A program made the position numbers and the translations under genes. Under the pieces are notes generated by a model. It saw only the letters and a list, made by a program, of their open reading frames with translations, searched no databases and had not been told where the DNA came from. A stretch of DNA of 64,000 nt, taken from the NCBI GenBank assembly GCA_965243325.1, contig CBDEUQ010000003.1:310001-374000 (forward strand), in the 5' to 3' direction. Positions 8,547-18,600 of this stretch are shown piece after piece (position 1 is the stretch's first letter; each line of letters opens with the position of its first letter). The stretch is from JANQOH01 sp965243325. GTDB taxonomy: Bacteria; Pseudomonadota; Alphaproteobacteria; UBA7887.

Positions 8547-10556
8547 TTACTGGTTCTGTCGATGGGCGCCGAAGGCTCCCGCGTATTCGCTGTCGCCCGC
8601 CGCGTTGGCCGCGCCGAACGTGCCGGCGACGGACGTCGGCAGGTCCGCGCCGGTGCCGTACAGCTTGCCACTCCAACTGCCCCACCAGCCGTCGTCTCCC
8701 GGGCCGGAGCCAGGTCCGTCGCCTACGATCCAGCCGCCGGCCAAGGGCCCCGTGTTGCCGCCTTGGCCCGGGAAGATATTGGTCGTCCCGTCGGAAGGCG
8801 TTCCCAGCCGCAGCTCGGTCAACGCCGGGGTGCCGCCGTTCTCCAGCGCGAAGTCGAACACCCGTCCGCCGATCGTGCCCGTCGCGGCGGCGTCGCCGAA
8901 ATCGGCCGTAAGCTCGACGTTGGCGCTGAAGGTGCCGATATCGGTGCCGGACTCCGACGGTTGCGTGTACATGCCGGCCGCCTTCCCGGAGTACGACGCG
9001 GTGCCGGTGAGACCCGCGAGGTCGTTCCCGGGATAAGGATCGCCGCCGCTCGCGAACACGCCGAAATCGAACGCGCCGGCGTCCGACGGATCCTTCGGCA
9101 TGTACAGCCAGTAGCCCAGGGCGAGCCAGTCCGACGCCGCCACGGGCGCCGACTGCCCCGCGGCGATCTCTTCCGTCTCGCCGCCGCCGTCCGGCGTGAA
9201 AACGATGGGATCGTAAGCATCGGGGAAGAATGCCCTCGGGTCGTTGCGGCTGGAGACGAGGCCGCAGAAGAAGTACACGGCCGGAGCGCAGGCGAACGTC
9301 CCGTTCACACCGTCGAGCGAGCCGGGAAGCCCCTCTTGCGGCACGAGAACGAAGATATAGTCGCGGTCCGCCGGGACGTCCGGGACGCCGTTCAGGACGA
9401 GGTCGCGGTCGAACCCGCCGTCGCGTCCGACATGCGGTTTACCCGGCAGGTCGGAACCGGCGGCATCGGTGAAGAACGAGACGGTCAGCGTTCCCGCATC
9501 GCCGTACGACTGCTCCGCCTCGAGCCCCTGCCAACCCGCCCCGAGGCTACCTTCGATGGTGGAAACCCGCGTCGTCGCGCCGTCCCGGAGGGCGGTATCG
9601 ATCGTTCGGCCCGTGTAGACGGTGGGATCGTCGTGAATCTGTCCTTGCACCGGAAAGTTCCCGAAATGGAATTCCAGCTCGCCGTTCTCGCCGCGGTACG
9701 GCACGACGAGATTGATCAAGTCGCCAGCGTCATAGGACAGGGATATTGCGGCTGCACCCGATCCGGACTCCGCGTCGCTGCCGTGAAACTGCCACGAGTT
9801 GCCCTCGCCCCGTACGTCGGCGGCTCGTTCGATGACGCCGGCAACCCCCGCCACAACGTCTGCCGCCCCCGACATCGCCACCGCCTCTTCGGCCCGCGCG
9901 GTCTGCGCCGCGACCGCCCGCCGGGCGTCCCCGACTGCCGCCGCGGTCTCTCCGGTCCGCGCCGCGATCCACGCCTCGACGTCGGCCAGCGAGCCTTCGG
10001 CCCGCGACAGGAACGTTTCGAACAGCGTCAGTTCTTCCGCGGTCCCGTCCGCCTCCACTGCGGCCTCCGCCGCGTCGAGAGCGGTTCGGGCCTCTGCCAC
10101 GAGAGACCGGACTTCGCCCAGCAGCGCCTCGTCCGCGTCGGCGAAGTCGCCCGCCGCGGCGTCGAGCGCCAGAAGGACGGCAGCCATTTCGCCGCGAACC
10201 TCGGCCAGAACCGCTTGCAGCCGCAGTGCCGCGGCGATGTCGAGGTCGCCCTCCGCCGCGGCGGCGGCGGCCGCGCGGCCTGCCGCGGTTCGGGCGCGGG
10301 ACACGAAGTCGGAGACATCCCGTGCCGCCGCCGCTTCGACGGCCGCCTCGGCCGCCTTGACCGCGGCGTCGGCGTCAGCCTGCTCCGGGGTCTCGCGCGG
10401 CGCCGGATCGTCCGGAGCAACCGGCTGCTCCTCGGTCTCGCCCGGCGCCGGATCGTCCGAATCCGCGACCATGGGCGTGCTCTGGCAGCCCGACAGCACG
10501 ACGGCGAGAGAGAGCAGCGCCGCGACGGCCGGGGTCCTGTCGATGGTGAGAACCAT
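8547..10556 (-). CDS. TbpB/slam-type surface lipoprotein with coiled-coil N-terminal part
   Basis: 669 residues. A lipoprotein signal peptide ends in the lipobox VVLSGC (Cys23). A start-proximal AGGAGG lies 8 nt before the ATG. Residues ~30-60 are an acidic Pro/Glu linker. Residues ~60-240 are alanine-rich heptad-like helix (AVKAAEAAVEAAAARD, AVGDARRAVAAQ). The C-terminal half is beta-rich and ends in a barrel with the TbpB/factor-H-binding-protein pattern (GTFSANVELTADFGD...GKLYGTGADLPTSVAGTFGA...YAGAFGAHR). Such proteins are displayed on the outer membrane and bind host ligands such as transferrin or haem, or capture solutes. The role here is unknown. The partner is the convergent LuxR regulator; a second copy survives only as a stump. 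Confidence 0.78.
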   Translation of the reverse strand: MVLTIDRTPAVAALLSLAVVLSGCQSTPMVADSDDPAPGETEEQPVAPDDPAPRETPEQADADAAVKAAEAAVEAAAARDVSDFVSRARTAAGRAAAAAAAEGDLDIAAALRLQAVLAEVRGEMAAVLLALDAAAGDFADADEALLGEVRSLVAEARTALDAAEAAVEADGTAEELTLFETFLSRAEGSLADVEAWIAARTGETAAAVGDARRAVAAQTARAEEAVAMSGAADVVAGVAGVIERAADVRGEGNSWQFHGSDAESGSGAAAISLSYDAGDLINLVVPYRGENGELEFHFGNFPVQGQIHDDPTVYTGRTIDTALRDGATTRVSTIEGSLGAGWQGLEAEQSYGDAGTLTVSFFTDAAGSDLPGKPHVGRDGGFDRDLVLNGVPDVPADRDYIFVLVPQEGLPGSLDGVNGTFACAPAVYFFCGLVSSRNDPRAFFPDAYDPIVFTPDGGGETEEIAAGQSAPVAASDWLALGYWLYMPKDPSDAGAFDFGVFASGGDPYPGNDLAGLTGTASYSGKAAGMYTQPSESGTDIGTFSANVELTADFGDAAATGTIGGRVFDFALENGGTPALTELRLGTPSDGTTNIFPGQGGNTGPLAGGWIVGDGPGSGPGDDGWWGSWSGKLYGTGADLPTSVAGTFGAANAAGDSEYAGAFGAHRQNQ

Positions 10557-10671
10557 GAGATGCCTCCTACTTCCGGTTCGGAGGAGACCGTAATTCCCGT
10601 CCCGAGGCGGTTCGCCCCCAATACTGGGGGATTCGGCCGCGGGTGCCGGCCGCCGCGCCGCATCCGGAGAA

Positions 10672-10827
10672 CGCCGCGGGCGCTCGGGCGGAGAGCACCG
10701 TGCGCCGGACGGTCAAGCGCATTCACGCCAGGCCCGGCATCTCCGGCCGGCGGACCTCGTGCGGACGATTCACTCCGCCGCCACCCCCTGGCCGCGGAAC
10801 GCCGGAGCCATGCCCCCGCGCCGTTGA
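10672..10827 (+). pseudogene. 3' stump of a third LuxR-type regulator
   Basis: Translation contains ARAESTVRRTVKRIHARPG, nearly the recognition helix of the two intact regulators (GRAESTVRWTVKRIHAKLG). A frameshift after ISGR changes the frame, although nucleotide similarity continues to the shared PRR-stop end. The first ~340 codons are missing. It lies just upstream of the lipoprotein gene (divergent) and of hrcA, and marks the truncated edge of a third repeat unit. Confidence 0.8.
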
Positions 10828-10904
10828 CGCTGCCGGGGGGCGTCACTACATTCCGCCCCGCGTTGCGCCGCCGTCGCGGCGGGGGCGGAATTCACGTACG
10901 AACG

Positions 10905-11957
10905 ATGATCGACGAGCTCAACGAACGCTCGCGGGCGATCTTCTCGAAGATCGTCGAGACGTTCTTCGAAAACGGCGAACCCGTGGGGTCGCGCACCCTG
11001 TCGCGGCTGCTGCCGATGGCGCTGTCGCCGGCGACCGTCCGCAACGTCATGGCCGATCTCGAAGACCTGGGCTTGCTGTACGCGCCGCACAAGTCCGCCG
11101 GCCGCCTGCCGACCGACCTCGGGCTCAGGCTGTTCGTGGACGGCATCCTCGAGCTCGGCGACCTCACCGTGGACGAACGCGAGAACATCGAGAGCCACTG
11201 CGCGGGCGCCGGCCGCGCCTTCGCCGAAGTGCTCAGCCGGGCGACCGAGATGCTGTCGGGGCTGACCGGCGCCGCCGGCCTCGTGCTGGCGCCGAAGAGC
11301 GAGGCGCCCGTCCGCCACGTGGAGTTCGTGAGCCTCGCCCCGGGCAAGGCGCTCGCCATCATGGTGCTGACCAGCGGCCTCGTCGAGAACCGGCTGATCG
11401 ACGTGCCGCTCGGCCTCACCCCGTCGACGCTGACCGAGGCAGCGAACTACCTCAACACGCGCCTCGCCGGGCGGACGTTCGGCGAGGCGCGGGCCGAGAT
11501 CACGCGCGATCTCGAGGCGCACAGGGCGGCGCTCGACGCGCTTGCGAGCCGGGTGGTGGCGAGCGGCGTCGCCGTGCTGTCGGAGGACGGCGGCGACCCG
11601 ACGCTGATCGTGCGCGGCCGGGCCAAGCTGTTCGACGACGTGGAGGCGCTGTCCGACCTCGAACGCCTGCGGCGCATGCTCGAGCAACTCGAGCACCGCC
11701 GCGGGCTGCTCAGGCTCGTCGACGCGGCCCAGTCGGGCGAGGGCGTGCACGTGTTCATCGGCTCGCAAAGCCACTGGTTCGACCTCTCCGGCTGCTCGAT
11801 GATCGTCGCGCCGCTGCACCGCGGCTCGCGCGACAACGGCGGCGCGCCCGCGTGCATCGGCGCCATCGGCGTCATCGGCCCGACGCGGATCAACTACGGC
11901 CGCGTCATCCCCATGGTCGACTGCACGGCGAAGGCGATCGGCCGGCTGCTGGAGTAG
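10905..11957 (+). CDS. hrcA: heat-inducible transcription repressor HrcA
   Basis: 350 residues. The ATG at 10905 gives the classical N-terminus MIDELNERSRAIFSKIVETF followed by the winged-helix segment GEPVGSRTLSRLLP and ATVRNVMADLEDLGLL. The C-terminal effector domain is present (RLLEQLEHRRGLL-type helix, GVHVFIGSQS, IGVIGPTRINYGRVIPMVD). HrcA binds CIRCE operators and represses chaperone operons until heat shock. I see no CIRCE inverted repeat near hrcA, grpE or dnaK in this window, so its targets may lie elsewhere (commonly groESL). grpE follows after 44 nt, in the usual alphaproteobacterial arrangement. Confidence 0.96.
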   Translation: MIDELNERSRAIFSKIVETFFENGEPVGSRTLSRLLPMALSPATVRNVMADLEDLGLLYAPHKSAGRLPTDLGLRLFVDGILELGDLTVDERENIESHCAGAGRAFAEVLSRATEMLSGLTGAAGLVLAPKSEAPVRHVEFVSLAPGKALAIMVLTSGLVENRLIDVPLGLTPSTLTEAANYLNTRLAGRTFGEARAEITRDLEAHRAALDALASRVVASGVAVLSEDGGDPTLIVRGRAKLFDDVEALSDLERLRRMLEQLEHRRGLLRLVDAAQSGEGVHVFIGSQSHWFDLSGCSMIVAPLHRGSRDNGGAPACIGAIGVIGPTRINYGRVIPMVDCTAKAIGRLLE

Positions 11958-12001
11958 CCGGCGACGACGCGAAGACGCCCCGTACGGACGGAAACGAGAG
12001 C

Positions 12002-12634
12002 ATGGACACCACACCCGACCCCGCGCCCCCCGAACCCGAATCGCCGGACGCGCCGCCCGACGCGCCCCCAGCGCCCGAGTCCGCCGCGCCGGACCCCGCC
12101 GAGCCCGACGCCGGCGCGGAGGATGCTCCGGCGGCGGACGCGGCGGACGAGGTCGCGGCGCTGCGGGACCAGTTGCTGCGGGCCGTCGCCGAAACCGAGA
12201 ACGTGCGCAAGCGCGCCGCCCGCGAACGTGCCGACATGGCGCGCTACGCGATCTCGGACTTCGCCCGCGACGTGGTCGGAATCGCCGACGATCTCGCCCG
12301 CGCGCTCGACAACCTGCCCGAGCCGGTGCGCGCGCTGGCCGAGGCGGAGGCGCTCGTCGAGGGGCTGGAGCTGACGCGGCGCAACCTCGACGCAGCGTTC
12401 GAGCGCCAGGGGCTGGTGCGGATCGACCCGGCGGGCGAGCCCTTCGACCACAACTTCCACGAGGCGATGTTCGAGATCGACGACGCCGACGCCGAGCCGG
12501 GCGCCGTGGTGCAGGTGATCCAGGTGGGCTACCGCATCCACGAGCGCCTGCTGCGTCCGGCGCGGGTGGGCGTCGCCCGGCGCCCGCCGGCCGCCGCCGC
12601 CGACAGCGACGGCAACGGCGACGCGCCGGCGTGA
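12002..12634 (+). CDS. grpE: nucleotide exchange factor GrpE
   Basis: 210 residues. The first ~50 residues are a disordered Pro/Ala/Asp/Glu tail. Next comes the long dimerising helix (VAALRDQLLRAVAETENVRKRAARE) and the four-helix bundle, then the beta domain that contacts DnaK (FDHNFHEAMFEI...GAVVQVIQVGYRIHERLLRPARVGVA). It releases ADP from DnaK in the cytoplasm. It is 44 nt after hrcA and upstream of dnaK, from which it is separated by a candidate heat-shock promoter, so dnaK can be transcribed independently. Confidence 0.96.
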   Translation: MDTTPDPAPPEPESPDAPPDAPPAPESAAPDPAEPDAGAEDAPAADAADEVAALRDQLLRAVAETENVRKRAARERADMARYAISDFARDVVGIADDLARALDNLPEPVRALAEAEALVEGLELTRRNLDAAFERQGLVRIDPAGEPFDHNFHEAMFEIDDADAEPGAVVQVIQVGYRIHERLLRPARVGVARRPPAAAADSDGNGDAPA

Positions 12635-12638
12635 CGCG

Positions 12639-12686
12639 CTTGCGGCCCCGCTGCCGCGGCCCCATATGTTGCCGCGGCCCCATATG
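12639..12686 (+). promoter_or_regulatory. candidate RpoH (sigma-32) promoter of dnaK with duplicated -10
   Basis: CTTGCGG at 12639-12645 is followed after 14 nt by CCCCATAT at 12660-12667, close to the sigma-32 consensus CTTGAAA-N13-15-CCCCATNT. A 17-bp direct repeat (TGCCGCGGCCCCATATG at 12652-12668 and 12670-12686) supplies a second CCCCATAT at 12678-12685. It lies in the grpE-dnaK gap, about 110-130 nt before the dnaK start. Confidence 0.65.
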
Positions 12687-12793
12687 ACGGGGCGACCGGA
12701 GCGGCCGCACTGCCGCCGGAGACAACCGGACGCCCGCCCGGCGCTTGACGAGGCCGGAGCGGACGCGCCTGCTTGAGAGAAAGGGGCAACCGA

Positions 12794-14722
<1,929 letters not shown>

Positions 14723-14737
14723 CGGCCGCCGCCGGCG

Positions 14738-15862
14738 ATGGCGAAACCCGACTACTACGAGACGCTCGGCGTCGACCGCGAGGTCGACGCCGAGACGCTC
14801 AAGCGCGCCTACCGCAAGCAGGCGATGCGCTACCACCCGGACCGCAATCCGGACGACGCCGAGGCGGAAGCGAAGTTCAAGGAGGCCTCGGAAGCCTACC
14901 AGGTGCTGAGCGACGACGAGAAGCGCGCCGCCTACGACCGCTTCGGCCACGCCGCGTTCGACGGCGCACCGGCCGGCGGCGCCGGGTTCGGCTTCTCGGG
15001 ATCGAGCTTCGCCGACGTGTTCGACGACCTGTTCGGCGACATCGTGGGCGGCCGCCGAACGTCGTCCGGCGCCCGGCGCGGCGCCGACGTGCGCTACAAT
15101 CTGGAGATCGACTTGGCCGACGCCTTTGCCGGCCGCCGGACGACGGTGCGTGTGACGACCGCCGCCTCGTGCGAGGCGTGCGACGGCTCGGGCGCCGCGG
15201 CGGGCACGCGACCGGTGACGTGCCCGGCCTGTCAGGGCATGGGCAAGGTCCGCGCCCAGCAGGGCTTCTTCACCATCGAGCGCACGTGCCAGCAGTGCCG
15301 CGGCGCCGGCCGTTTCATCGAGTCGCCGTGCACGACGTGCCGCGGCTCCGGGCGCGTGGCGCGCGAGAAGCAGCTCGAGGTCGACATCCCGCGCGGCGTC
15401 GACGACGGCATGCGGATCAGGCTCGCCGGCGAGGGCGAGGCCGGCGTGCGCGGCGCGCCGCCGGGCGATCTCTACATCTTCGTCAGCATCGCGCAGCACC
15501 GCCTGTTCACGCGCGAGGGCGACAACCTGTTCTGCCGCGTGCCGCTGCCGATGGTGCGGGCGGCGCTCGGCGGCACCGTCGAGGTGCCCACGCTCGACGG
15601 CGGGCGCGCCCGCGTCACCGTCCCTGAGGGCACCCAGACCGGCCACCGCTTCCGCCTGCGCGGCAAGGGCATGCCGGCGCTGCGCGGCGGCGGCACCGGC
15701 GACCTGTTCGTCCAGACCGTCGTCGAGACGCCGGTGAACCTGACGGACGAGCAGCGCGATCTGCTGCGCCGCTTCGATTCCTCCGGCTCGCCGGACACCC
15801 ACCCGCAGTCCGAGGGCTTCTTCGCCAAGGTCAGGGACCTCTGGGACGACCTCCGCGACTGA
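14738..15862 (+). CDS. dnaJ: co-chaperone DnaJ
   Basis: 374 residues. It has a J domain with the HPD motif (RYHPDRNPDD), a Gly/Phe-rich linker (GGAGFGFSGSSF), a zinc domain with CxxCxGxG-type repeats (CEACDGSG, CPACQGMG, CQQCRGAG, CTTCRGSG), and the C-terminal substrate-binding region. It stimulates DnaK ATPase and delivers substrates. The last 112 nt (15751-15862) are duplicated at 17639-17750, so this gene end was the edge of a segmental duplication. Confidence 0.98.
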   Translation: MAKPDYYETLGVDREVDAETLKRAYRKQAMRYHPDRNPDDAEAEAKFKEASEAYQVLSDDEKRAAYDRFGHAAFDGAPAGGAGFGFSGSSFADVFDDLFGDIVGGRRTSSGARRGADVRYNLEIDLADAFAGRRTTVRVTTAASCEACDGSGAAAGTRPVTCPACQGMGKVRAQQGFFTIERTCQQCRGAGRFIESPCTTCRGSGRVAREKQLEVDIPRGVDDGMRIRLAGEGEAGVRGAPPGDLYIFVSIAQHRLFTREGDNLFCRVPLPMVRAALGGTVEVPTLDGGRARVTVPEGTQTGHRFRLRGKGMPALRGGGTGDLFVQTVVETPVNLTDEQRDLLRRFDSSGSPDTHPQSEGFFAKVRDLWDDLRD

Positions 15863-15892
15863 ACGCGGGGCGGCGGCTCGCCCTGGGGGTTC

Positions 15893-15970
15893 CGCCTGCA
15901 CAAGCTGAAGGGGTCCGGGAAGGGTCGGCGGTCGATGCGGACCATGTGGATGACCACCGAAATGGTTTGA
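15893..15970 (+). pseudogene. higB toxin stump (copy A)
   Basis: The stretch FRLHKLKGSGKGRRS retains the conserved HigB segment R-LKG--KG, but then jumps over the core strands kept in copy B (17774-17896) and ends in a short out-of-frame tail before the higA start. The deletion removes the catalytic part, so no toxin can be made. The 5' end of the toxin gene is absent; it abuts the dnaJ stop. Confidence 0.65.
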
Positions 15971-15972
15971 AG

Positions 15973-16260
15973 ATGAGCATGCACAACCCACCGCATCCGG
16001 GCGGTATCGTGAAGCGGCAGTGCCTCGAACCGCTGGGCCTTACGGTGACGCGAGCCGCCGAGGGCTTGGGCGTCACGCGTCAGGCGTTGTCCGAACTGAT
16101 CAATGAGCGCACGGGACTCTCCGTGGAAATGGCAATCAGGCTTTCCAAGGCTTTCGGCTCGACGCCGGAGACGTGGCTGGGAATGCAGATGGCCTGGGAT
16201 CTCTGGCAGGCCCGTGACCGCGCCGAAGAGATTGCGGTGGAGAAGTTCGCCGCGGCGTGA
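15973..16260 (+). CDS. higA: HigA-family antitoxin, orphan
   Basis: 95 residues from the ATG at 15973 (an in-frame ATG at 15946 is possible). The signature N-terminus HPPHPGGIVKRQ-like (NPPHPGGIVKRQCLEPLGLT) is followed by the XRE helix-turn-helix (TRAAEGLGVTRQALSELINE) and the family C-terminus (SKAFGSTPETWLGMQMAWDLWQA). HigA binds HigB toxin and represses its own operon. Here the cognate toxin is only a stump upstream, so the protein is an orphan antitoxin or autoregulator. A truncated second copy lies at 17899-18126. Confidence 0.85.
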   Translation: MSMHNPPHPGGIVKRQCLEPLGLTVTRAAEGLGVTRQALSELINERTGLSVEMAIRLSKAFGSTPETWLGMQMAWDLWQARDRAEEIAVEKFAAA

Positions 16261-16412
16261 GCGGGACGTTCCGCAATAAGAGCCCCGACGCGGGAGGATT
16301 GGGGTCGGTTCGTCTGGCGCCCTGAATCCGGAATTTCCTGATTTTTCTTTACCGTTCGGCGGTTTCGAGGGTTCCCGGGGAGAAGTGTCGGTGCTGGCGA
16401 GCGCATCCCCCG

Positions 16413-16850
16413 TCAACCGTCAAGTCTCTCCTGGGCATCCGACGAGATCACCTCCGCCAGAAGCTCGGACGCCGACTTGTCGTAGGTAACGCGCCATCGA
16501 TCGATGATGTCGCGCCCCAGCAACGAGGGGACGGTCATCAGCTCGTCGGCCGGTTTGCAGACGTGCAGTCCGATCTCGTATCCATACAGCGCCTCGTCGC
16601 CAACGAAGGCGACATACGCCAGCTCCACGAAGTTCTCCGAAGGCCCACCGATTCCCAGCGTCAATGCCTCGGTCTCGAACAGTCCGTAGTCGATTCCCAT
16701 CCGCTGCGCATCGAGGGGCATCAGCAGCGAGGTGTCCGCTCCGGTATCGAAGATGAACGAGACGTTGCCGCTCCATCCCAGCCGGGGGAGCATGACGTGC
16801 CCTTCCATGTAGGGCCGACCGGACGTGTCGCCGAATCGTCCTCGCAACAT
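16413..16850 (-). CDS. retropepsin-like aspartic protease
   Basis: 145 residues. The catalytic motif of retroviral-type aspartic proteases is clear: FIFDTGADTSLL (Asp36 region), followed by the second family motif PSLLGRDIIDRW. The length fits a single-domain monomer that dimerises. There is no signal peptide, so it is probably cytoplasmic. The start is 1 nt beyond the stop of the upstream DUF5678-like gene, so the two are translationally linked. It is a plausible two-gene proteolytic module; the substrate is unknown. Confidence 0.8.
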   Translation of the reverse strand: MLRGRFGDTSGRPYMEGHVMLPRLGWSGNVSFIFDTGADTSLLMPLDAQRMGIDYGLFETEALTLGIGGPSENFVELAYVAFVGDEALYGYEIGLHVCKPADELMTVPSLLGRDIIDRWRVTYDKSASELLAEVISSDAQERLDG

Positions 16851-16851
16851 G

Positions 16852-17136
16852 CTAGAGGATCAGCGTGCGCTGGTTCTTCTCGATGAAACGAACGATCGTA
16901 TCGCCGAGCGGGATGCCTCGCCGTTCGAGCTCCCCCAGGAGCGACGGCAGATCGTCGGCCCTGGCCGACACCTGACCTCGATATACCGCGACCCACTGCA
17001 ACGGGTGCTCGTTGATGAGACGCGGCCGATCGTTCGAGAGCATTTCCGCGGACTTGGAGAACTCCCGCAATCCCTTCGCTATGTCCTCGGCACCGCACCC
17101 GAGATGAGACAGTATCGGGTTTTCCGGATCGGTCAT
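16852..17136 (-). CDS. small protein resembling DUF5678
   Basis: 94 residues from the ATG at 17136, which has GGGAGGAG just upstream; the longer frame to 17280 lacks support. The central part HPLQWVAVYRGQVSARADDLPSLLGELERRGI followed by a short strand ending in LIL matches the DUF5678 pattern (a small alpha-beta protein of unknown function). It is directly coupled to the retropepsin-like gene. It may be the partner or a regulatory substrate of the protease. Confidence 0.65.
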   Translation of the reverse strand: MTDPENPILSHLGCGAEDIAKGLREFSKSAEMLSNDRPRLINEHPLQWVAVYRGQVSARADDLPSLLGELERRGIPLGDTIVRFIEKNQRTLIL

Positions 17137-17455
17137 TCGAAGCTCCTCCCTCAAACGCCGCTGCCGCCCTGATCGCGCGAGCCGTGTCGATGCTCGCCGT
17201 GCCGGCGATTTTGATCCGAGCGCGGCACGGAATCCACTGCCTTGAAGCGTTACCGCCGAGAAACTGCGTTCCCCTCGCAATCGATCGGACGCCGCATGAG
17301 GGCTCGCTCCCGGCCAGCATGCACGCTGCGGTCGTCCTTACCCGTCCGCGGCGCGACCACTTGCCGACACCGATCGCGCCCGCCCTGACCTGCCGGGATG
17401 CTTCGGGCTCGACGCGCGGCCGATCCGCCTTGTGACCCTCGCCGCGCGGAGGAAG

Positions 17456-17645
17456 CGCGTTCCCGGCGCCACCGGATCCGGCCCTTGCGCAACCAAAAAT
17501 GCAAACCGCAGCCCTTGGCGCTCCAGACCGATGGTTGCAGTGTCACCGTCCCGTCGGCGTTGCGCATCGCGCGCCAGCAGGGCCGCTCGTCGGGCAGCAG
17601 GTTTAACTGCAGGATCCGCTCGCAACCGCATGGACACAGCAGCGC
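17456..17645 (-). pseudogene. stump of a DUF6527 zinc-binding protein
   Basis: Minus-strand translation reads CPCGCERILQLNLLPDERP...WRAMRNADGTVTLQPSVW...GCGLHFWLRKGRIRW, the typical DUF6527 core with its cysteine and histidine metal ligands. The upstream coding part is missing: the frame runs straight into the duplicated dnaJ tail. The C-terminus runs on without a proper end. From memory, DUF6527 genes often sit beside E1/E2-like ubiquitin-conjugation genes in bacteria; none is present here. Confidence 0.65.
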
Positions 17646-17750
17646 GATCTGCTGCGCCGCTTCGACTCCTCCGGCTCGCCGGACACCCACCCGCAGTCCG
17701 AGGGCTTCTTCGCCAAGGTCAGGGACCTCTGGGACGACCTGCGCGACTGA
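17639..17750 (+). repeat. duplicated 3' end of dnaJ (112 nt)
   Basis: Nearly identical to 15751-15862, the last 37 codons and stop of dnaJ (RDLLRRFDSSGSPDTHPQSE...FFAKVRDLWDDLRD). Only scattered third-position changes are visible. It has no upstream coding part and is not a gene. Similarity continues beyond the stop into the higBA remnants, so it is the left part of a segmental duplication. Confidence 0.9.
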
Positions 17751-17773
17751 ACGCCGGGCGGCGGGCGCCGGGG

Positions 17774-17896
17774 TTCCGCCTGAACAGGCTGAAGGGGTCC
17801 AGGAAGGGTCGGCGGGCGGTTTACGTATCGGGCAACGGGCGGGCAGCCTTCCGTTTCGAGGACGGTTCGGCGGTCGATGTGGACGATGTGGATAAC
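17774..17896 (+). pseudogene. higB toxin 3' stump (copy B)
   Basis: Translation FRLNRLKGSRKGRRAVYV then SGNGRAAFRFEDGSAVDVDD carries the conserved HigB C-terminal half (LKG-RKG--AV-VSGN-R--FRFEDG-A-DVD-VDYH). It has no N-terminal half and loses the terminal YH where it fuses into higA sequence. This copy keeps the strands deleted from copy A at 15893. Confidence 0.75.
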
Positions 17897-17898
17897 CT

Positions 17899-18126
17899 CT
17901 GGGCCTTACGGTGACGCGAGCCGCCGAGGGCTTGGGCGTCACGCGTCAAGCGTTGTCCGAACTGATCAATGAGCGCACGGGAATCTCGGTGGACATGGCA
18001 ATCAGGCTGTCCAAGGCTTTCGGCTCGACGCCGGAGACGTGGCTGGGAATGCAGATGGCCTGGGATCTCTGGCAGGCCCGCGACCGCGCCGAAGAGATTG
18101 CGGTGGAGAAGTTCGCCGCGGCGTGA
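17899..18126 (+). pseudogene. N-terminally truncated higA (copy B)
   Basis: From GLTVTRAAEGLGVTRQALSE onward it is nearly identical to the intact higA at 15973-16260, with small changes (GISVDMAIRLSKAF). The first ~25 codons, including the PHPG motif, are deleted. A GTG at 17911 could initiate a 71-residue product that keeps the helix-turn-helix. The toxin stump runs directly into it. Confidence 0.75.
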
Positions 18127-18289
18127 GCGGGACGCTCCACGATAACGGCCCCGGTGCGGCAGAATCCGGGTCGGTTCGGGCGTCGAACTCCTTTTTTTCC
18201 CGACACGAAAACACGATACATAGGGTCCTCGGCGTTTCACGCACGCGCCGGATGACTCGAAGTCCCGCTGAAACACGGGTTGTTCGGAT

Positions 18290-18421
18290 ATTCCCAAGAT
18301 CATCAAGACGCGGGGCAGCTTCCCGAGCGACGAGGCGGCGAGCACGCTGCTCTGTCTGGCGCTCCGCCACGCCGGCATGCGCTGGAAGCAGCCGGTTGCC
18401 TGGACCGCGGCAATGGATTGC
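18290..18421 (+). pseudogene. C-terminal stump of an IS256-type transposase
   Basis: Translation IPKIIKTRGSFPSDEAASTL followed by LCLALRHAGMRWKQPVAWTA matches the conserved tail of a mutator-type transposase (KTRG-FP-DEAA-KL-WLALR--...W). Nothing upstream of it is transposase-like. It belongs to a different subgroup from the intact element at 3839. Confidence 0.7.
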
Positions 18422-18600
18422 CTCCCGGCGCTATGCTACACGTGCCGTGGAAGTTGAAGCCGATGATGTCTTCGGGCAGGGAAGGGCGACCGGGGACGAG
18501 AGAGCGCCGGCGCGGAACCGGCACCCGCTCGTGTCGGCCGCGGGCCGCCGACACCGCGCCCCCACCTCATCGGAGACGCATCCGCGACCGATTCAGAGGA

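Noticed and set aside
10828..12793. CIRCE operator for HrcA
   Set aside because: No TTAGCACTC-N9-GAGTGCTAA-like inverted repeat is visible in the hrcA-grpE-dnaK intergenic regions.
17250..17942. 230-codon minus-strand frame spanning the dnaJ duplication
   Set aside because: A chance fusion: only the segment 17456-17645 (DUF6527-like) is meaningful; the rest is the antisense of dnaJ and higBA debris.
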